A stretch of 64,000 nucleotides of DNA from Dentipellis sp. KUC8613 (GCA_002286715.1 NSJX01000001.1:1977805-2041804), one strand, 5' to 3'. Counted from the stretch's first letter, positions 11,292 to 24,800 are shown. Notes: generated from the sequence alone by a model not told the origin. Program-made: numbers and translations.

Positions 11292-12941
11292 TCAGACATA
11301 GCTTGCCCCACGACCCCGCGCCTCGTATGACATCTTGCGCATTGCGTTGGCGTCTGCGACGGCCGCCTCCCATCCGGGCATAGAGTAGATGCTGTTCGGA
11401 AGCGCCGTGTCCTCAACAAAGGGAAGCCCAGGCTGGTATAAGCTGTTTTGGCCATACTGGTCATGCAGCGACGCCGGCAGAGGGGTATGAATGGAAGAGG
11501 CGGCTGGGAAATGAGCCGCGGACGAATACGCCTCGTTAAGCTCCGGAGATGAAGCATACACGAGTCCGCTAGACTGCACGAGGGGGCTCGCGCCAGGCGA
11601 GCCCCCAACGCTCCACACAGGCGGCGTCGAGTACCCCGAGCTGTGTGACGAGCGCGAGACGGACGAGACGGGCGACGGGGAGTTGGAGTGCGAGTGCCGC
11701 GCGCGGGCGGTCGGGTCGACGACGTCCTGAGGGCGCTGCTTGGTGGGAAGGTACGTGACATGGGGCTCGAACTGGATGAGCATGCTCTCCCGCGACATCT
11801 TGCTCGACGACGAACTGTGCTGCGGCATGCTCAACGCCGACCCGCCAGCGGACGACGCCCCAAAGTCATAGTCGCCAAAAGTAGACAGCGGCTCTCCGTG
11901 ATCCAGCCCGCCGGAGGACTCCATCCCTGACGGGCCTGGCTGCGCGTTACTCTGGTAGAAGCGCGCGTCATGCGACTGGAGCATGCTCCCGGGCAGAGGC
12001 CTCGAGTAAGACGCGGGGTGCTGAGACGACTGATGATGTCCAGAAGCAGGCCGCAGGGGCGCCGCCGCGGATCCCGACGCGAACGGACGCGCGTGGGCGT
12101 CTGGGGAGGACGAGGAGCGTTCTGGGGGGTAGTCGTTCGCGCTGGGCAGCGGAATAACGCGGTACGCAGGGGTCAGCGCAGGCGGGGAGTCTGGAGCAGG
12201 CAGAGCCGGCTGGGTCGGCCGATACGCGAGCTCGAGCGCAGGCGGCGTGGAGGGCGGCGAGGGCGGAGATGCCGGCAGGACCGGCGTCTGTGCCACTGTG
12301 AGGTGGTATTTTGAGCGTCTCTTGGTGCTCGCAGCTGGTTGGCCTTCGGTCCCTAGAGCACGCGCTAAGGCCGCGCGAGGCGCAGATCCCGAACTCCGAC
12401 GCGAGCCTGGGGACAAATGGATGCGATAGCTGCAAAACGGTGGCGCTGAAGGTCAGTACTAGCTTGACACTAACACGGAAGACACAGATGGAATCTTAGC
12501 GAGCGAAGATGAGATGCGCGTTATCGAGATAAAGGGCGGAGTTCGCACAAGTCCTCGGCGAAATCGGACGAATCAAGACATGTGTAGAGGTACTTACTGT
12601 TGTTGTAGGTTGTCCTGCCTTGAACAGCGTGTTTCGCATCCTGGGAAAGGGCACTTGTGGTTGCGCTCGCCCGTATGGACGCGCGCATGCCGCGACAAGT
12701 GACCACTGGTGGTGAACGCCTTCTGGCACGTCGGACAGACGTGCCGCTTCTTCTGCATTGTGCGCGGGGGCGGTGTGGACGATGACTGCTGAGCAAGGTC
12801 GCTCCGAGGTGACGCGGAGCCGGATGGGGTATCGGTGGCGTGGTCTGGAGGAGAGTAGGACGAGAAGGGAGGAGTCGGGCTGTCTGCAGAGTACGATGAG
12901 TCGTCTGCGAAGGAGGAGGAGGGGAGGTCTTTGGCAGACAT
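11292..12941 (-). CDS. C2H2 zinc-finger transcription factor, Nrg1-like
   Basis: The start MSAKDLPSSSFADD is at 12,941. After a serine/proline-rich head of about 65 residues come two tandem C2H2 fingers: CPTCQKAFTTSGHLSRHARVH, a TGERNHK linker, then CPFPGCETRCSRQDNLQQ joined across one intron to HYRIHLSPGSRRSSG. The intron splits the last finger at its first histidine. The remaining roughly 370 residues are low-complexity Ser/Pro/Ala/His-rich and end in GRGASYV. The finger pair with FTTSGHLSRH and the linker matches the fungal Nrg1/Rsv1 group of glucose- and stress-linked repressors. That function is inferred from the fingers only. The last two residues of finger 2, SRQDNLQQHYR, agree with the group. 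Upstream lies a 3.9-kb gene-free gap, unusually long here, which could hold an extended regulatory region. Confidence 0.88.
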
Positions 12942-15900
12942 GGTAGTAGAGGATTAAGGGTTGGCAAGAAGCGAGAGCATGCAACGGGACGGAGGCTTTT
13001 AGGCAGGGACGGACGATAAAGCAGCGTACGGACGGCGATACTTAAGGACTTTTGGGCGCAACCCCGGTGCCTTGAGTGAGATGCGGCAAGACGCCGGCCA
13101 GGTCCGGCCTTTGTCTGAGTTTCCAACTCAGAATGCTTCTTCCTCACCAACTCCGCGGGACCTTCCCTGCCTCTTTTACCCCGCCTTGCTCCCAGCAATT
13201 CCCCTTATCACCTCAGAATCCCCCAATTCGTATTTCTTTTAATTTTACCCCCTCCCGCCGTGATCCGTCCGGCTTGCGTACTCTCGAGTCCTCCACCTTC
13301 GTGTATACTCGGCCGCGCACCGTCTGTCTGCGCTCCCATCTCAGACTTGCTGCCCGCACCGCCACGCGCATCCTGTCTGCAGACGTAACTCACATGCACT
13401 GGGCTCGGACCACACTTGTCGCCTGTGATGGCCACAGCAGCGTCCAGCGAGTCGCCAATCACTACGCATCGTGATCAAACGATATCATCAGATCCTCCGC
13501 CGCGTTCGCTCTCCAGTCTCTCGAAAACCGCAACCCAGATCGATCTGGCAACCGCTCCCAGTCCGTTGAGTCGGATGTGTCGATGTCACGGTGCATGTCG
13601 TAGCCAGCATCCCCCTTTGCCTTATTTCAATTACGCCCACCCATCCGCAAGCGACATCATTTCATTGCCTAGGCGTCCACGGAGGTGGCGCGCGTAGCAA
13701 CCCCCAAGCTGTGGCCACCCTTAGTCTCTGCCGTGCCCACGAGCCTCAGACCGGCCTCCGCCGACGCGCTGCTCGTGCTCGCGCCCGTGCTCGCTTGGAT
13801 GCAATAATAAACTGGGGGATCTTCGTGGCCAAAACAAGATTTGCGCTGACATACGACGCATCTCGCTGGGAAGCAGCGCCCAGGCTTCTTGATGATCCTC
13901 TGAAATACGCCTCCCCACCCCCCGGGTGCAATAGGCACCCGCGACCCTGACGTCGGACTCGGGCGAATAAAAAGGAGGCCGGGCGTGCAAGCCTCGCCGC
14001 ATCACCGCCACGCTGTACATTTGCTGCACCGCACGTGCTAGCCGAGCGGGACGTCGCCGAGCTGGGCGTGCTGACATCGGCGCGCTGCCTGCTTACCACT
14101 GGCGATCTCTGAGTCCTGTCATGCGCACTGGGAGATCTACCTGCACGTGCCTATGCACCATCGGGCGACCTTCGAGGCACCGTGTTCATCGACGTGATCT
14201 GCCGGCGCGCAACAAAGACGGTCTAGTGGCCAATGTGTAACACCCGTTCAGAGTTAGTAACCACAAAGAAAGTCTACTCGTAATCTCGTCGACACCGCTT
14301 TCGACGTGACCCTTGTATGTATTGAATTGAATGTTGTCTCTAGAAGTCTTGACTCCGATCTCCAAGTCCAAGAGCGAGCAGATGAAACGCACTGAAAACA
14401 TGGTGATCTCTGTAACGAGAGTGTCGGCAACTGATAAGTAACTGCAAAAAGAATTGCTTTCTGTCTAGGCAACACTTGAAACGCCTGATGCACGCGCGTG
14501 CCCTCCTTGTGCCAGGACAAACCGAACGCAATACATTCCAGCAGCAGCTCTGTCCCCCGATCGCCACGACCAATTAGCATAGCGCATCCGATAACATCGT
14601 GTCCCCCATCATTCAATTGGCTGCGCGTGCAAGCCGAGTACCCCAGCGAAAATGCACTCACCACGCGTGGACGGCGGCGGGTCAAGTTTGCAGACCCGGC
14701 GCCCCAGTGAGACAAGCGTGTCGTGACTTGGTACATCGGACGGTGGGTGCGACGGCAGTTCGGGCATACACGGCGACAGTGCTGGATGTCGGACGTGTGG
14801 CCACCTGCTCATCACGCACGGCGCTGCGACTTGCTCAAGATGGTCACGCGATGACGAGACTGGTTACAGTCGTTACTCGCGCGCGCGGCGCCCGCAAAGT
14901 TCCATGGCTAGGCAGCATTTGCAAAGATGCGGCAGGCGCTGGGCGATGGACAGCGGAGGACGACCGGAATCCGAGTGGATGTGAGCGGGCACGGAAGTGT
15001 CACGGCGAGTAGACAAGGATCCGGCTGCGACGCATGGCAAAGCTTCGGGCCTAGGTGCTCGCTTGCACGCCGTTTTCCTACGAGCTTCCTGTGAGATCAT
15101 GGGTTTCGCCCCGGGTGAGAGCTCACTTTGGTATTGCTCAGGTTCGTCCCCCGCAACTGTATCGCCACCGTACTGCCACCGCGGACACATACTTGGCGCG
15201 AAATAGCCAAAGCAGCATGCTCGCAGTCTTTTGTGTGCAACTGAAGGCCGCATTCTTTGAAGTTCGCCACCGAGGTAGGGCATGGTCGTAGTTTCCAACC
15301 TAATGGGATCACCAATGGGCAGTGTCAAAGCTTCGCAAATTAGTTGTGGGATCAACCGTACGGTCCGTACCAACAATTCCTTAGTGCTTGGGAGATCTGA
15401 AAGAGAGATGCTACAGCCAGTGATGTGCGCGTCAATCCACTCGGCGTCATCGGACGCATTGGAAGCGTCTCCAGCAGCTGTAGCCACCGTGCCGGTGCCC
15501 GACTCGGACGAGCAGCGAGGCTCGAGGTGCTACTCGGAGAGCCTACATGGCAAAATTTCAGCACACCCGACGGCGGAGAGATCATGTCCGAGACCTACGG
15601 GAAATACACCACCGGAGGACGCGACGGCCGCAATCCTTCTAGCCCATCAGTGCATGGTGCAGCCCGGGATGGGAGGTCTGACCGTGCTGGCGGGGAACCG
15701 AAAGAACGGGTAGCGGATGGACATGATAATGGACGCGCGCGAGTGCCACATCTGGTAATGCCAAGTACGTGAGGCACGCCGCTGGAGTTTTGTCGCTGTA
15801 CTTGTTTGACGCATTGTCGCGGGTTGACGACATCGCAGCGGGGCCGCAGGATGCCGTTAGATAGATGTAGATCTGCAATGGTAAATTCGGATATACAACA

Positions 15901-16850
15901 ACGACTAGCCATGGGCCCAAGGGTATACGCTTTTTGCCTTCTCGCGTATGAAGACGCTTTGCTAGTGACGGAATGGCGGGCCATGCGGGGGCTGGTCGAG
16001 AAGCAGTCTCACGTACAAGGTACCGTGGTTGAGAGACTGCATCATCTTCGGTCCATATTCGACTTGTATCGCATCAGTATCCATGATGGCGCCGGCAGGA
16101 CAAGTGCTGAGGTCTTAGACTTCCAACGGCGAACACGGCGATGATCAGTACCGTCCGGGTGCTCACCTCGGTTAAGGTTCAAGGTAGTCTAGAAACCGAA
16201 CAGAAGACCTCAATTGATGCATAGAGATATGACATCCACGAGGTGCTGCTGGATATAGCGGAAGCGCGAGTCCGAGTCGCGGAAGGAACGTGTCTAAACC
16301 CAGAGCAGAAGAACGTCAGTCAAATTAAACCCTCTCCAACATGAGCTAGTAATGTAGTACTTACTCACCGCCGCTCATCCGCAGCATTCGTCGCGCAAAG
16401 ACATGGTGGTCGACGAGTGCTCCTGCACGGCACAAGTCGCGGTGCCGCGGCAAGTCGGGATCGACGCGCACACGTGACGGTCAGCTAAGCGGTGGCGTTG
16501 TGTCATGGCGCTTGCGGGAAACAGCCTGGTCCTTTGGCGCCGTCGGGCTTCTCACCGTGATACTCTTCTCTTTTCCTATCTTCAGCTTTTCAAACCCTCT
16601 CACGAATTCGTATACCTCGCAACCTCGCAAACTTATTTGTATTATATACCGGGAGCAACACACCGTTAGATTCTCATTCCGACACGACATCACGGTAGGT
16701 CGTTCGACAAACTCGTGTCGCGGCAGTTCTCAGACCGGACAATGGCAGAACTCAACATATACTACTCTGTGGCTCTTCCAAACACCTTTGACTCGCTCAG
16801 ACGGAATCTCACTGTTGACTTTGAACCACAGTTGAGTACCAGATAGCACA
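12942..16850. other. 3.9-kb region without an intact gene
   Basis: Nothing here assembles into a supportable gene. The first few hundred bases would be the promoter of the zinc-finger gene and the last few hundred that of the coiled-coil gene (a TATATA lies near 16,643). Between are coding-like scraps: a minus-strand frame at 13,669-13,938 with CVVCQRKSCFGHEDPPVYYC, and minus-strand scraps across about 14,600-16,300 broken by stops and frame changes. One of these, near 15,800, reads SNKYSDKTPAACLTYLALPD and faintly recalls the KYSDRP stretch of fungal cytochromes P450. I take 14.6-16.3 kb to be decayed sequence. Confidence 0.45.
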
Positions 16851-19434
16851 ATGTCCTCGGAATCGCCCCCTCCTTCCCCAATCTTATCCCACGCGACTCG
16901 CCGAGAGGCCAGGCAAAAAGAGCGCAGGATCAGCCGCTCGTCGTCAAACACCCACTCGCGCGATCTCGGAAGGGCATCTGGTCGGGACCTTGCCCGATTG
17001 CTGCTCTTCGAGGAGCGCGAGGCCAACGACCTGCGAAAAATGCTTCTGACTGTGACGGAACAGCTTAGGGAAGAGTCGCACCGTGCCGATGAAAACGAGA
17101 GACGTGCGAGGGAGGCTATTCTTCGGTTCAAAGCCGTGAACGATGCTAGGATGCTGGCGCAGCAGGAAACGGCACGTGTCAATGAAGAGCTGCGGTTGTA
17201 CAAGTTGCAGCTCGACAATGCGCAACGCGAAATCAATAAAGCCCAGGAAATTTTGGACTCTTTGGAAACTCAAAGATACGATGCTGAGGCTAGCGCAGCT
17301 CGGGCGCGCAGCACGGCTAGAAAGATCAAGGAGGCGCGTCTCGTGGACTTGGCAAGGGAAGAAGGCAGGCGACTGGGAATGCAAGCGGGCCTCGCTCGAG
17401 GCCAGCGCGTGGGCTTCGAGCGTGCTCGTACTGGCTATCGCGGCCGGATAGACTCGGATAGCGCAGGGCCTTATCCTGAAGACGACGTAGAGGACGTGGC
17501 ATCCTATGGTACTGGTGACGCGAATCTCGAACCGATAGAAGATCCAATGCTCAACTTTGCTCCTCGTTCTGTGGACGAGGAGGACGAGGCTACACCTCCC
17601 CGGACCACTCCGCCCCTTCCCTCACAACCCGTCAGTCCGCCTTCTGTCGTCGTTCATCCGCCTTCGGGAGATATACATCCTATTCCTGTACGGAACACGC
17701 CATCGCCCTCGCATCATCCAGAAAGCATCATCCCACTTGACGGTTTCATCCCTCATGCTGACGCCGACTCGACTATCCGGCTCCCGCCTCCACACGAAAT
17801 GCAGCGCGCTCCGCCAACACCGGATACAACGCCACCACTCGACCTTCCTCTTCCCCAAGATGAAGTTCCGCTGATGGTGCCCAACCCGGGCGTTCGTCGA
17901 GACTATCCCTCCTTGGAGGAGATATCGAGAACGCGGCCTATGCGGAGACCGGTATCTCCTGAATCGCAAGGATCGACGACTATCTCTCAATTCGAGCTCG
18001 TCAGCGAGCCCAATGTTCCGAACTACCGACCTTCCAGAAACAGAGGAAGCAGGGCGCTGAGCATGATCCCGGAGTCCATTAGCGGGCATACGACGCCTGC
18101 AACAGGACCTCGAAGCTTAGCAGGTGACGCCTCGCGTCCGGCTTCCGTGAGCCCTAGTGGGCGTGGTGGTGTAAGTTTTATCCATCTTACATCCTCCTTG
18201 AACCGGACAAGAATTAATGAGCCGCCCACAGTCTGTTAGAGGTAGTCCACATCCCACACCAATTGCAGCGCCCATCAATCCTGTTATGGTTCCCATGCCT
18301 CATGCGGCGTCTAGTGATATAGCCGGCCTCGAAGAACAAAGTAAATATATTTACCGGAGGCCAAGCTTCGCTTCATCTTCGAGCGAGTCCAACAAGCCGG
18401 GAAGCGCCGCTCGGACGCCCATAGGCTCCGACCGCAGTTTGAATCGGCGCAGCTCATCATCTATTCCAGACATAACTATTCAGCCCCCTGTAAGTCGCTC
18501 TACCCGCATTTCCACCAGAAAGTCAAATTGATTGTTGGACGTTTGATAGTCGCGCCCGTCATCCCAAACTCCGCAGCAGACGCCCGCGACAACGCATGGC
18601 GATTTCCTCAGTGCAGAAGATGCAGCAAATCGACCAATGCCTCCCCCGGGAACACCTCCCACACCCGAACCGCGCTCGCTGCCGTCGATGATCCCTCCCA
18701 TTGGCATGATGCCCATGCCGTCGTCGCCCGGAGGCGCTCCCATTGTCTTGGATGAGTTGCCACCTGGCTTCGTTCCCACCGGGCCACCTCAGCCTGCCCC
18801 AGTCTCGTCACAGACCCCGATATACTCCCCTGCGGGTGTTCCTTTGCCCTCGTCTGGGACGACCGTCTACTCCGACTCTCGAAGTGGGTGGGGTTCACAA
18901 ACGCCGAGGACGGTACAGACGCCTCTGAGTGCCTCCGCCTCACAGATGACGTCAGGGCCCGGTGCCACGCCGGGGTCGCGCCGAGCTAGGAATGGCGGAT
19001 TCGACCCGATAATTGTATCTGTACCATCGAGCAGCTCGAATTCCTCAGCCGTTGTGCCCGACCGTAGCCTGCTGTCTCGTGCAGGCTCGCGTCCAGACGA
19101 TTCTGACTCTTTGTCCGACGACGGCGCGATTAGCTCCAGTATCGCCAGCTCGAATGACACCCTCACGACCCCGCCTCCGAGGTCGAGGAGACTCCCGAAC
19201 AAGTCACCGGGTCCTACCTATGCGACAGCACCTACGCCCTCAAATGTACACTACCCCACGACACCGACAGTGCGTACGATGTCCACCCCTGGGACGGCGA
19301 CGCGCGTTCCGCTCCCTCCATCTACGTCTGCGGGCAGTCCTTATACAGCGGCCTCTTACACACCCCATCGCAGCGCGATAAACTTGAACGCGGGCATGAC
19401 GCCGGGTGCTCGCAACTCTTCTTTACGGCGCTAG
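16851..19434 (+). CDS. Conserved-type coiled-coil protein with long disordered tail
   Basis: Three exons (16,851-18,170; 18,232-18,489; 18,550-19,434) join in phase 0 across introns of 61 and 60 nt and give about 820 residues. Residues about 40-190 are highly charged and heptad-like (LLLFEEREANDLRKMLL, TARVNEELRLYKLQLDN, AQREINKAQEILDSLETQRY), strongly predicting a coiled coil. A short basic segment EEGRRLGMQAGLARGQ follows. The rest is Pro/Ser/Thr-rich with many TPP and SP pairs, typical of phosphorylated disordered tails, and ends in ARNSSLRR. No catalytic motif, signal peptide or membrane segment is seen. I do not recognise the family; similar layouts occur in uncharacterised mushroom proteins. 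A scaffold or cytoskeletal role is possible but is inference only. Confidence 0.85.
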
Positions 19435-21838
19435 GCTTCGCCACACCTTCATCTCACTTTTGTCGGGCCGCTTTGCCAATTACTCCATCCTTCCGCCTTT
19501 GAACATACGCAAGCACGGATCTAGAAGGACTATTGTTGTAACGGATTCTTTCTCTTTCCCTATGGATTTCTCCACCGCCAGGATCGCTGGTAGAGCCGGC
19601 TCTTTCCGATCCCAGGATGTACGTCGTGTTACGCGCTGTGTGAGTACTGACCCGTGTCGACACCGTGTACCCTACTTTAGTCACCTTCACGCAATGCCAG
19701 TTACGATTTTGACGCATTCGACGACGACGATCACGCTGATCCATAGCACCCTGCTGGCCGTGGAAACATCCATGTCTGCTTCTGTGATAGTCACGCTGTT
19801 TGCGCCCACCTCGGATATCTCGACTGACAGAATGCGCGCACACACTGATTCTGTTGTACATGTATTCCTGGCAGGCACCCTGGTTCATCTTCCGGATCTC
19901 ATCCGAGTCAACGGCCAGGGATACGGCTGACGGTGTCGTCGCGATTGGCGAGCTTCTTGGGCCGGGCCTCAAAAAGTTGCGTAGATGTTATCTGGCGATA
20001 CGGGTCTCGCTATCAATCACCCGCTGCGCGTATCCTGCAATATCGGGCGTCGGTGATCATCATGCTTCGAAACACAGCACACGCGAAAACGTGAGTTCAT
20101 GGTTTACGCTGGACGCTGGACATTGATTAAGTGTTCTAGCTTGTTCGCCGACCTCCGACGCGTGAGATGCAATCTTGTCGCCTTTGTGAATGCCGCGGTA
20201 GGTACCTCATGGTTGCCAGATCGCGTTGCAGGTTAATGAAGCCGCCAGAAACGCACAGTAACATTGTGCCTCGAGCTCTCGGTTGTATTGCGCATTGGTC
20301 ACTTACACGCCCGATGCGAGGCATGCCCGATGGTACCCCGAGGTATCCCGTGACCGGTGACAGAGCATGTCTCCGCTGCGTAGCGATTACGGTGGAAGCC
20401 TCGATGTGGCCACGGGAGTATTCACCGCTGCAACACGCTCCCTACGTGCAGGGTTCACGGTGCATTTACTGTTCACCCCCAATGGGATAGTCGCTGTGGT
20501 GCTGTTCGACTCTGGTGAGCGGTCAGATCGACTTAATCGACTCAGGATAAATCAGCCTAAATGCGTATCATGCTCGCTATTTTTTTTTCGAATGACAGGG
20601 AGTCAATACGTACGAAAAAGGTCCCGAGTTCGTCCTTTCACCACTCCACATGAGCGCATCAATATCGCCACAATCAGCATGCCATTTCATCTATCCAGCA
20701 CAGACTTCCGGGTTTTCTTCGACTCGCGAGGTCATACCGGGTGGTGAGTCAAAGAGGACGCAGCAACAGGCCGCAGCGCTCAGCTAAAACAATTTGCTCT
20801 ATTCAAATAGGTGCGCACCCCAGCGCCGCTCGTCCACGCAACCGCTGGCACGGTGACTTCACGATCCAATGGCTTCGACTATATTGGTGGCGGTGAAGTA
20901 GGATCGCAGCGCCCAGCGCACGGCTACCGCTGCAAGGCCAGGTGCCACCGCTGTGCCCGAGGCACGTCACTGGCAGGTACACCGACCCGGCTCGGCGAAC
21001 ATGAATCCAGTACACGGAATATCGGATCTTAGCTGCGCCCACCGACAGCGCCTTCAAGGTCCGGGATCCAAGAAAAGCAAATGTGCGCGGGAGGGTTCGG
21101 TTCGGCAATCAAGGTTCCTCCATGCAATGTACGCCGTGCTAGAGGTGGCGCGGTGGCCCCTGCACAGTGATGACAACGTGCTTCGGCGGCGCTGACGGTA
21201 GCATCGCAGATTATGGGCGGTCGAACTTCCCTTATCCGTGTGCTCGATACACATCCCACCAACAAGACCGCGTATTGAAAGAACCGCATTCATTGTTGAA
21301 CCGTGCGGACATCCTGAGAGCCTGAGAGGATCAGGGTGCAATCGTGCTGCATCGTCAGACGACCCCGACAGTGCGTGACTTGCTACAAAGACACGCTAGG
21401 ATGCTTTGAGCAAGTTGACCTTCCTTTTGGTAGCGAGAGGATCGATTTAGAGAGATTTCATTGGATGCTAGCCGTTTGAAATGGGTAAAAACATATCATA
21501 GAAAATCAAGTCGCCGTCTCAGTCTTCACCCCAAGTAGCATTCCTGTTTATTTGACTAATAGAGCTGCGACACCGACTTTGTACAATCGCCACTTATCGA
21601 ATAAACCTATCGATCATGGTATCCGGTGGAGAAGAGGCCTTGAACCGACCACCCTCAAATTTGCTTCCGAACAAAGAGTATCGTATTGTATGTATGTACG
21701 AGCACTGAGAAGTAACACACGAACGTAATGATTCAGACATAACCATGCGCATAACTGGACTGCATAACGGGGCAAAGACGAGAGACAAGCAAATCATGAC
21801 GAGATAGATACACACACAAAGAAGACTACTCAGACAAA
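19435..21838. other. 2.4-kb region without an intact gene
   Basis: The left end holds the 3' UTR of the coiled-coil gene and the right end that of NUP98 (convergent). Between, frames are short. The longest, plus strand 20,367-20,747, contains GGSLDVATGVFTAATRSLRA, which looks protein-like, but no start, domain or splice context supports a gene. I see no repeat or RNA gene. Confidence 0.45.
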
Positions 21839-24800
21839 TTAGAAATGATCCACCACAAAGGTCCATTTGCCCTCCGCAATGTCAAAGCTCTCGAACTGCG
21901 TCTCCTTCATGTTCTTCAACCGCTTCATGTGCTTGATCGCACTGGGGTGATTCTCATCCTTGATGGGCTCGCGCGTGGCCTTGTCCACCGCCCAACAGTT
22001 CAACAGCGTGATTTTGGCGCGGACGTTCAATCCACTGCCAGAGGGCGGCTTGTCGACCTCATCGCTGTCCGGATAGACGCTGCACTCCTTGTCATCGAAG
22101 CGCACCTGCTCACCGAGCAGGTCGCTCAATTTCGTGAGGGTAGTGAGGTCGACCGGCTCCAAGAACTCGATCTGCCCATATCCAATGCGGCCGACCTTCA
22201 AGTTCCTGACCTCCGCAAGACCGTCGTAGCTCAGCGAAGCCAGCGTCGCGATGCTAGGCTCCGTCCAGTAGTCGCCCTCCTGCAACTCCTTCGCGGCATC
22301 AGCTTGGGGCTGGGGCTGCGACCCGTTGATGAGCGCGAGAGCATCGCTGGACGAGTGACCCATCAAGCGGGTTCGCGTCCGGTTGGGCGTTGGAGAGGGT
22401 GACGCAGCGGGCCGCTCAGCCTCCTTCTCCCGGGCAGCAGCACCGAGGGCAGGGTTGAACGAAGGCTTTCCGGGGCTCGGGGACGAACTGGAGCGCCGAA
22501 GGAGTTCAGTCGCGTCGACCTTCTTGTCAAGAATGAGCTTCTTGACGCTGGACTTCGATCCGGATCCAAGAAGAGAGGTGCTTGAACCAAATCCATCTGC
22601 ATGCCCGTTCCCGCTCAGATTAAGAATGTTAGGCTTGCCAGACGTGAACGAGAAGCCCATAGAATTCGACTTGAAGAGATCGCCGTTGGTCGAGCCCTTC
22701 AGAGGGGAGGTTGACGTGTATCCACGCAACTTGCCTGAGGATGGCTGGTAGGAGATTGATCGAGGCATGGCGGATCGCGAAAGGGGGTCGAACAGGCTAG
22801 CCTTCTTCTTGGGCTGATCAAGATTCACCCCAGACGGAGCGGTAGGGAGCATGGAAAAGATGGGGAGATTCGCGGTGACGGGTTGGGCAATGGAGGCCTG
22901 AAGCTGCGGGCCTTGGCCCTGAGTAGACGCATTGAAAGGAGATCCTCCCAGAGTGCTACCAAACAGGGATGAACCCATCTGTTGGGTGGACTGTGAAGCT
23001 CCCAAAGGTGGCGCTGCCGGCTTCGCACCAAACAGACCGCCTCCGGACCCAAAAGCACCGGTAGATGGCTGGGCTGTCGACTGACCGAGGGTACTACCAA
23101 ACAATCCAGTGGATGGCTGAGTGGACTGTTGGTTCGTGTTGGTCGTTGACTGGCCGAATGCGCCTCCACCACCAAAAAGACCACCACCAGCCGGTGCCGC
23201 GGGTTTCGGTGCGCCAAAAAGACCAAATCCGCCGGTCTGAGGTTGCTGCTGATTCGGCTGCTGCTGCTGGTTATTGGCAGCGCCAAAGAGACCACCGGTC
23301 GTTCCGCCAGTGTTGCCGAATAAACCGCCCGAAGGTTGCGTCTGAGCTGTCTGCGTGTTTCCGAAAACTAGGAGACAACAACTCAATTAGCGAGATTCTT
23401 GGTGAGAAACCGTTCGTACGCACGTCCTCCGGAGGGCTGTGTCTGTCCAGGCTGCGCTTGCTGCTGGGTGTTGTTCTGACCGAAGGCTCCGAAGAGTCCA
23501 CCGCCTGCTGGCTGGTTCTGCTGGGCCGGCTGTTGTTGATTACCGAAAAGGCCAAATCCACCCCCAGTCTGCGCTGGCTGTGCTGGCTGTCCGAACGCGC
23601 CAGTCTTGGGCGCAGTGCTAGCTGCTCCTAGAGTCCGGCGATTTTTCGATGAGAGGACAGTAAGAGATGAATGTACAAAACTTACCAAACGCACCTCCAC
23701 TCCCGAATGCGCCTGTCCCAGATGGTTGAGCCTGACCAAATAATCCACCAGTACCAGCAGTCGCTTGTGGTTGCTGCGTGTTTGTTTGTCCGAAGGCACC
23801 GCCGCTTCCGAATGTACCACCGCTGCCTGCGCTAATGTCTTAGACGAAGGAACAAGGGTACACAGAGATGATTCACTCACCGAAAGTACCTGCCGGTTTC
23901 GCCTGACCAAAAGCCCCGCCGCCTCCGAATAAACCACCCCCAGTCGTAGCAGCCGGCTGCTGAGGCTGGCCAAAGGCACCGAAGCCAGTTGAAGACTGCT
24001 GCTGAGCCGGCTGGTTTTGTGGCTGACCAAATGCGCCAAACGCGCCGGTGCCTCCGCCGAGACTACCAAATGCACCGCCAGTGGTTCCAGTATTTGTGTT
24101 CGTGTTCGTGTTCGTACCACCGAACGAGCCAAATGCCGAGGTGCTTGGCTGGTTCGCCTGTCCAAATAGTCCAGTTCCAGCAGCAGGCTGCGCAGGAGCG
24201 CCAAATGCAGAGGATCCCCCGAACGCGCCCGTCGTGCTTGCCGTTTTGCGATTTTGCTGGTAGTCTTGCATACGAATTTCCTAGGAGAGAAATATATGAA
24301 ATGAGTTTGGAGCGACGCTTAGGCCTCTGTCTTGCGCGGCAGACTCATCGTTGAGGACGGGTGACGTTGACTGTGCGAGGACAAGACAATGTACACTGCC
24401 AAAACCGCTGACGAGTCTGGTGAGCTAAGAGGCCGTTCAACAGAAGAACTCACCTCAAAGGAGGTTCCACGATATTGTGGCATGCATGATATACTCTGGT
24501 ACTGCAGAGTTATATTGGGATTCGCCGTATCTTTCTCGCTGAAGACACTGTATGGTGGGTTGGACGACCCGGTCGTCACAGCTGCTACGCCGTCATACGG
24601 TCCTGCTTGAGGATTGGCTGAAATGGTAGATTTTGGTGAGATTTCACAACTTGATAACGAATAGGCGCTACGCACTTGTAGCACCAAATGCACTTGTTGC
24701 AGGTTTGTTCGCACCGAATAGCCCACCACCTCCACCAAATGCACCCCCCGAGCTCTGGTTCGACTGGCCAAACAGTCCTCCACTTTGTCCCGCCGGCTGA

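Noticed and set aside
24105..24122. GTGTTC triplet-pair repeat as a microsatellite
   Set aside because: It is coding (alternating Asn-Thr in NUP98) and short.
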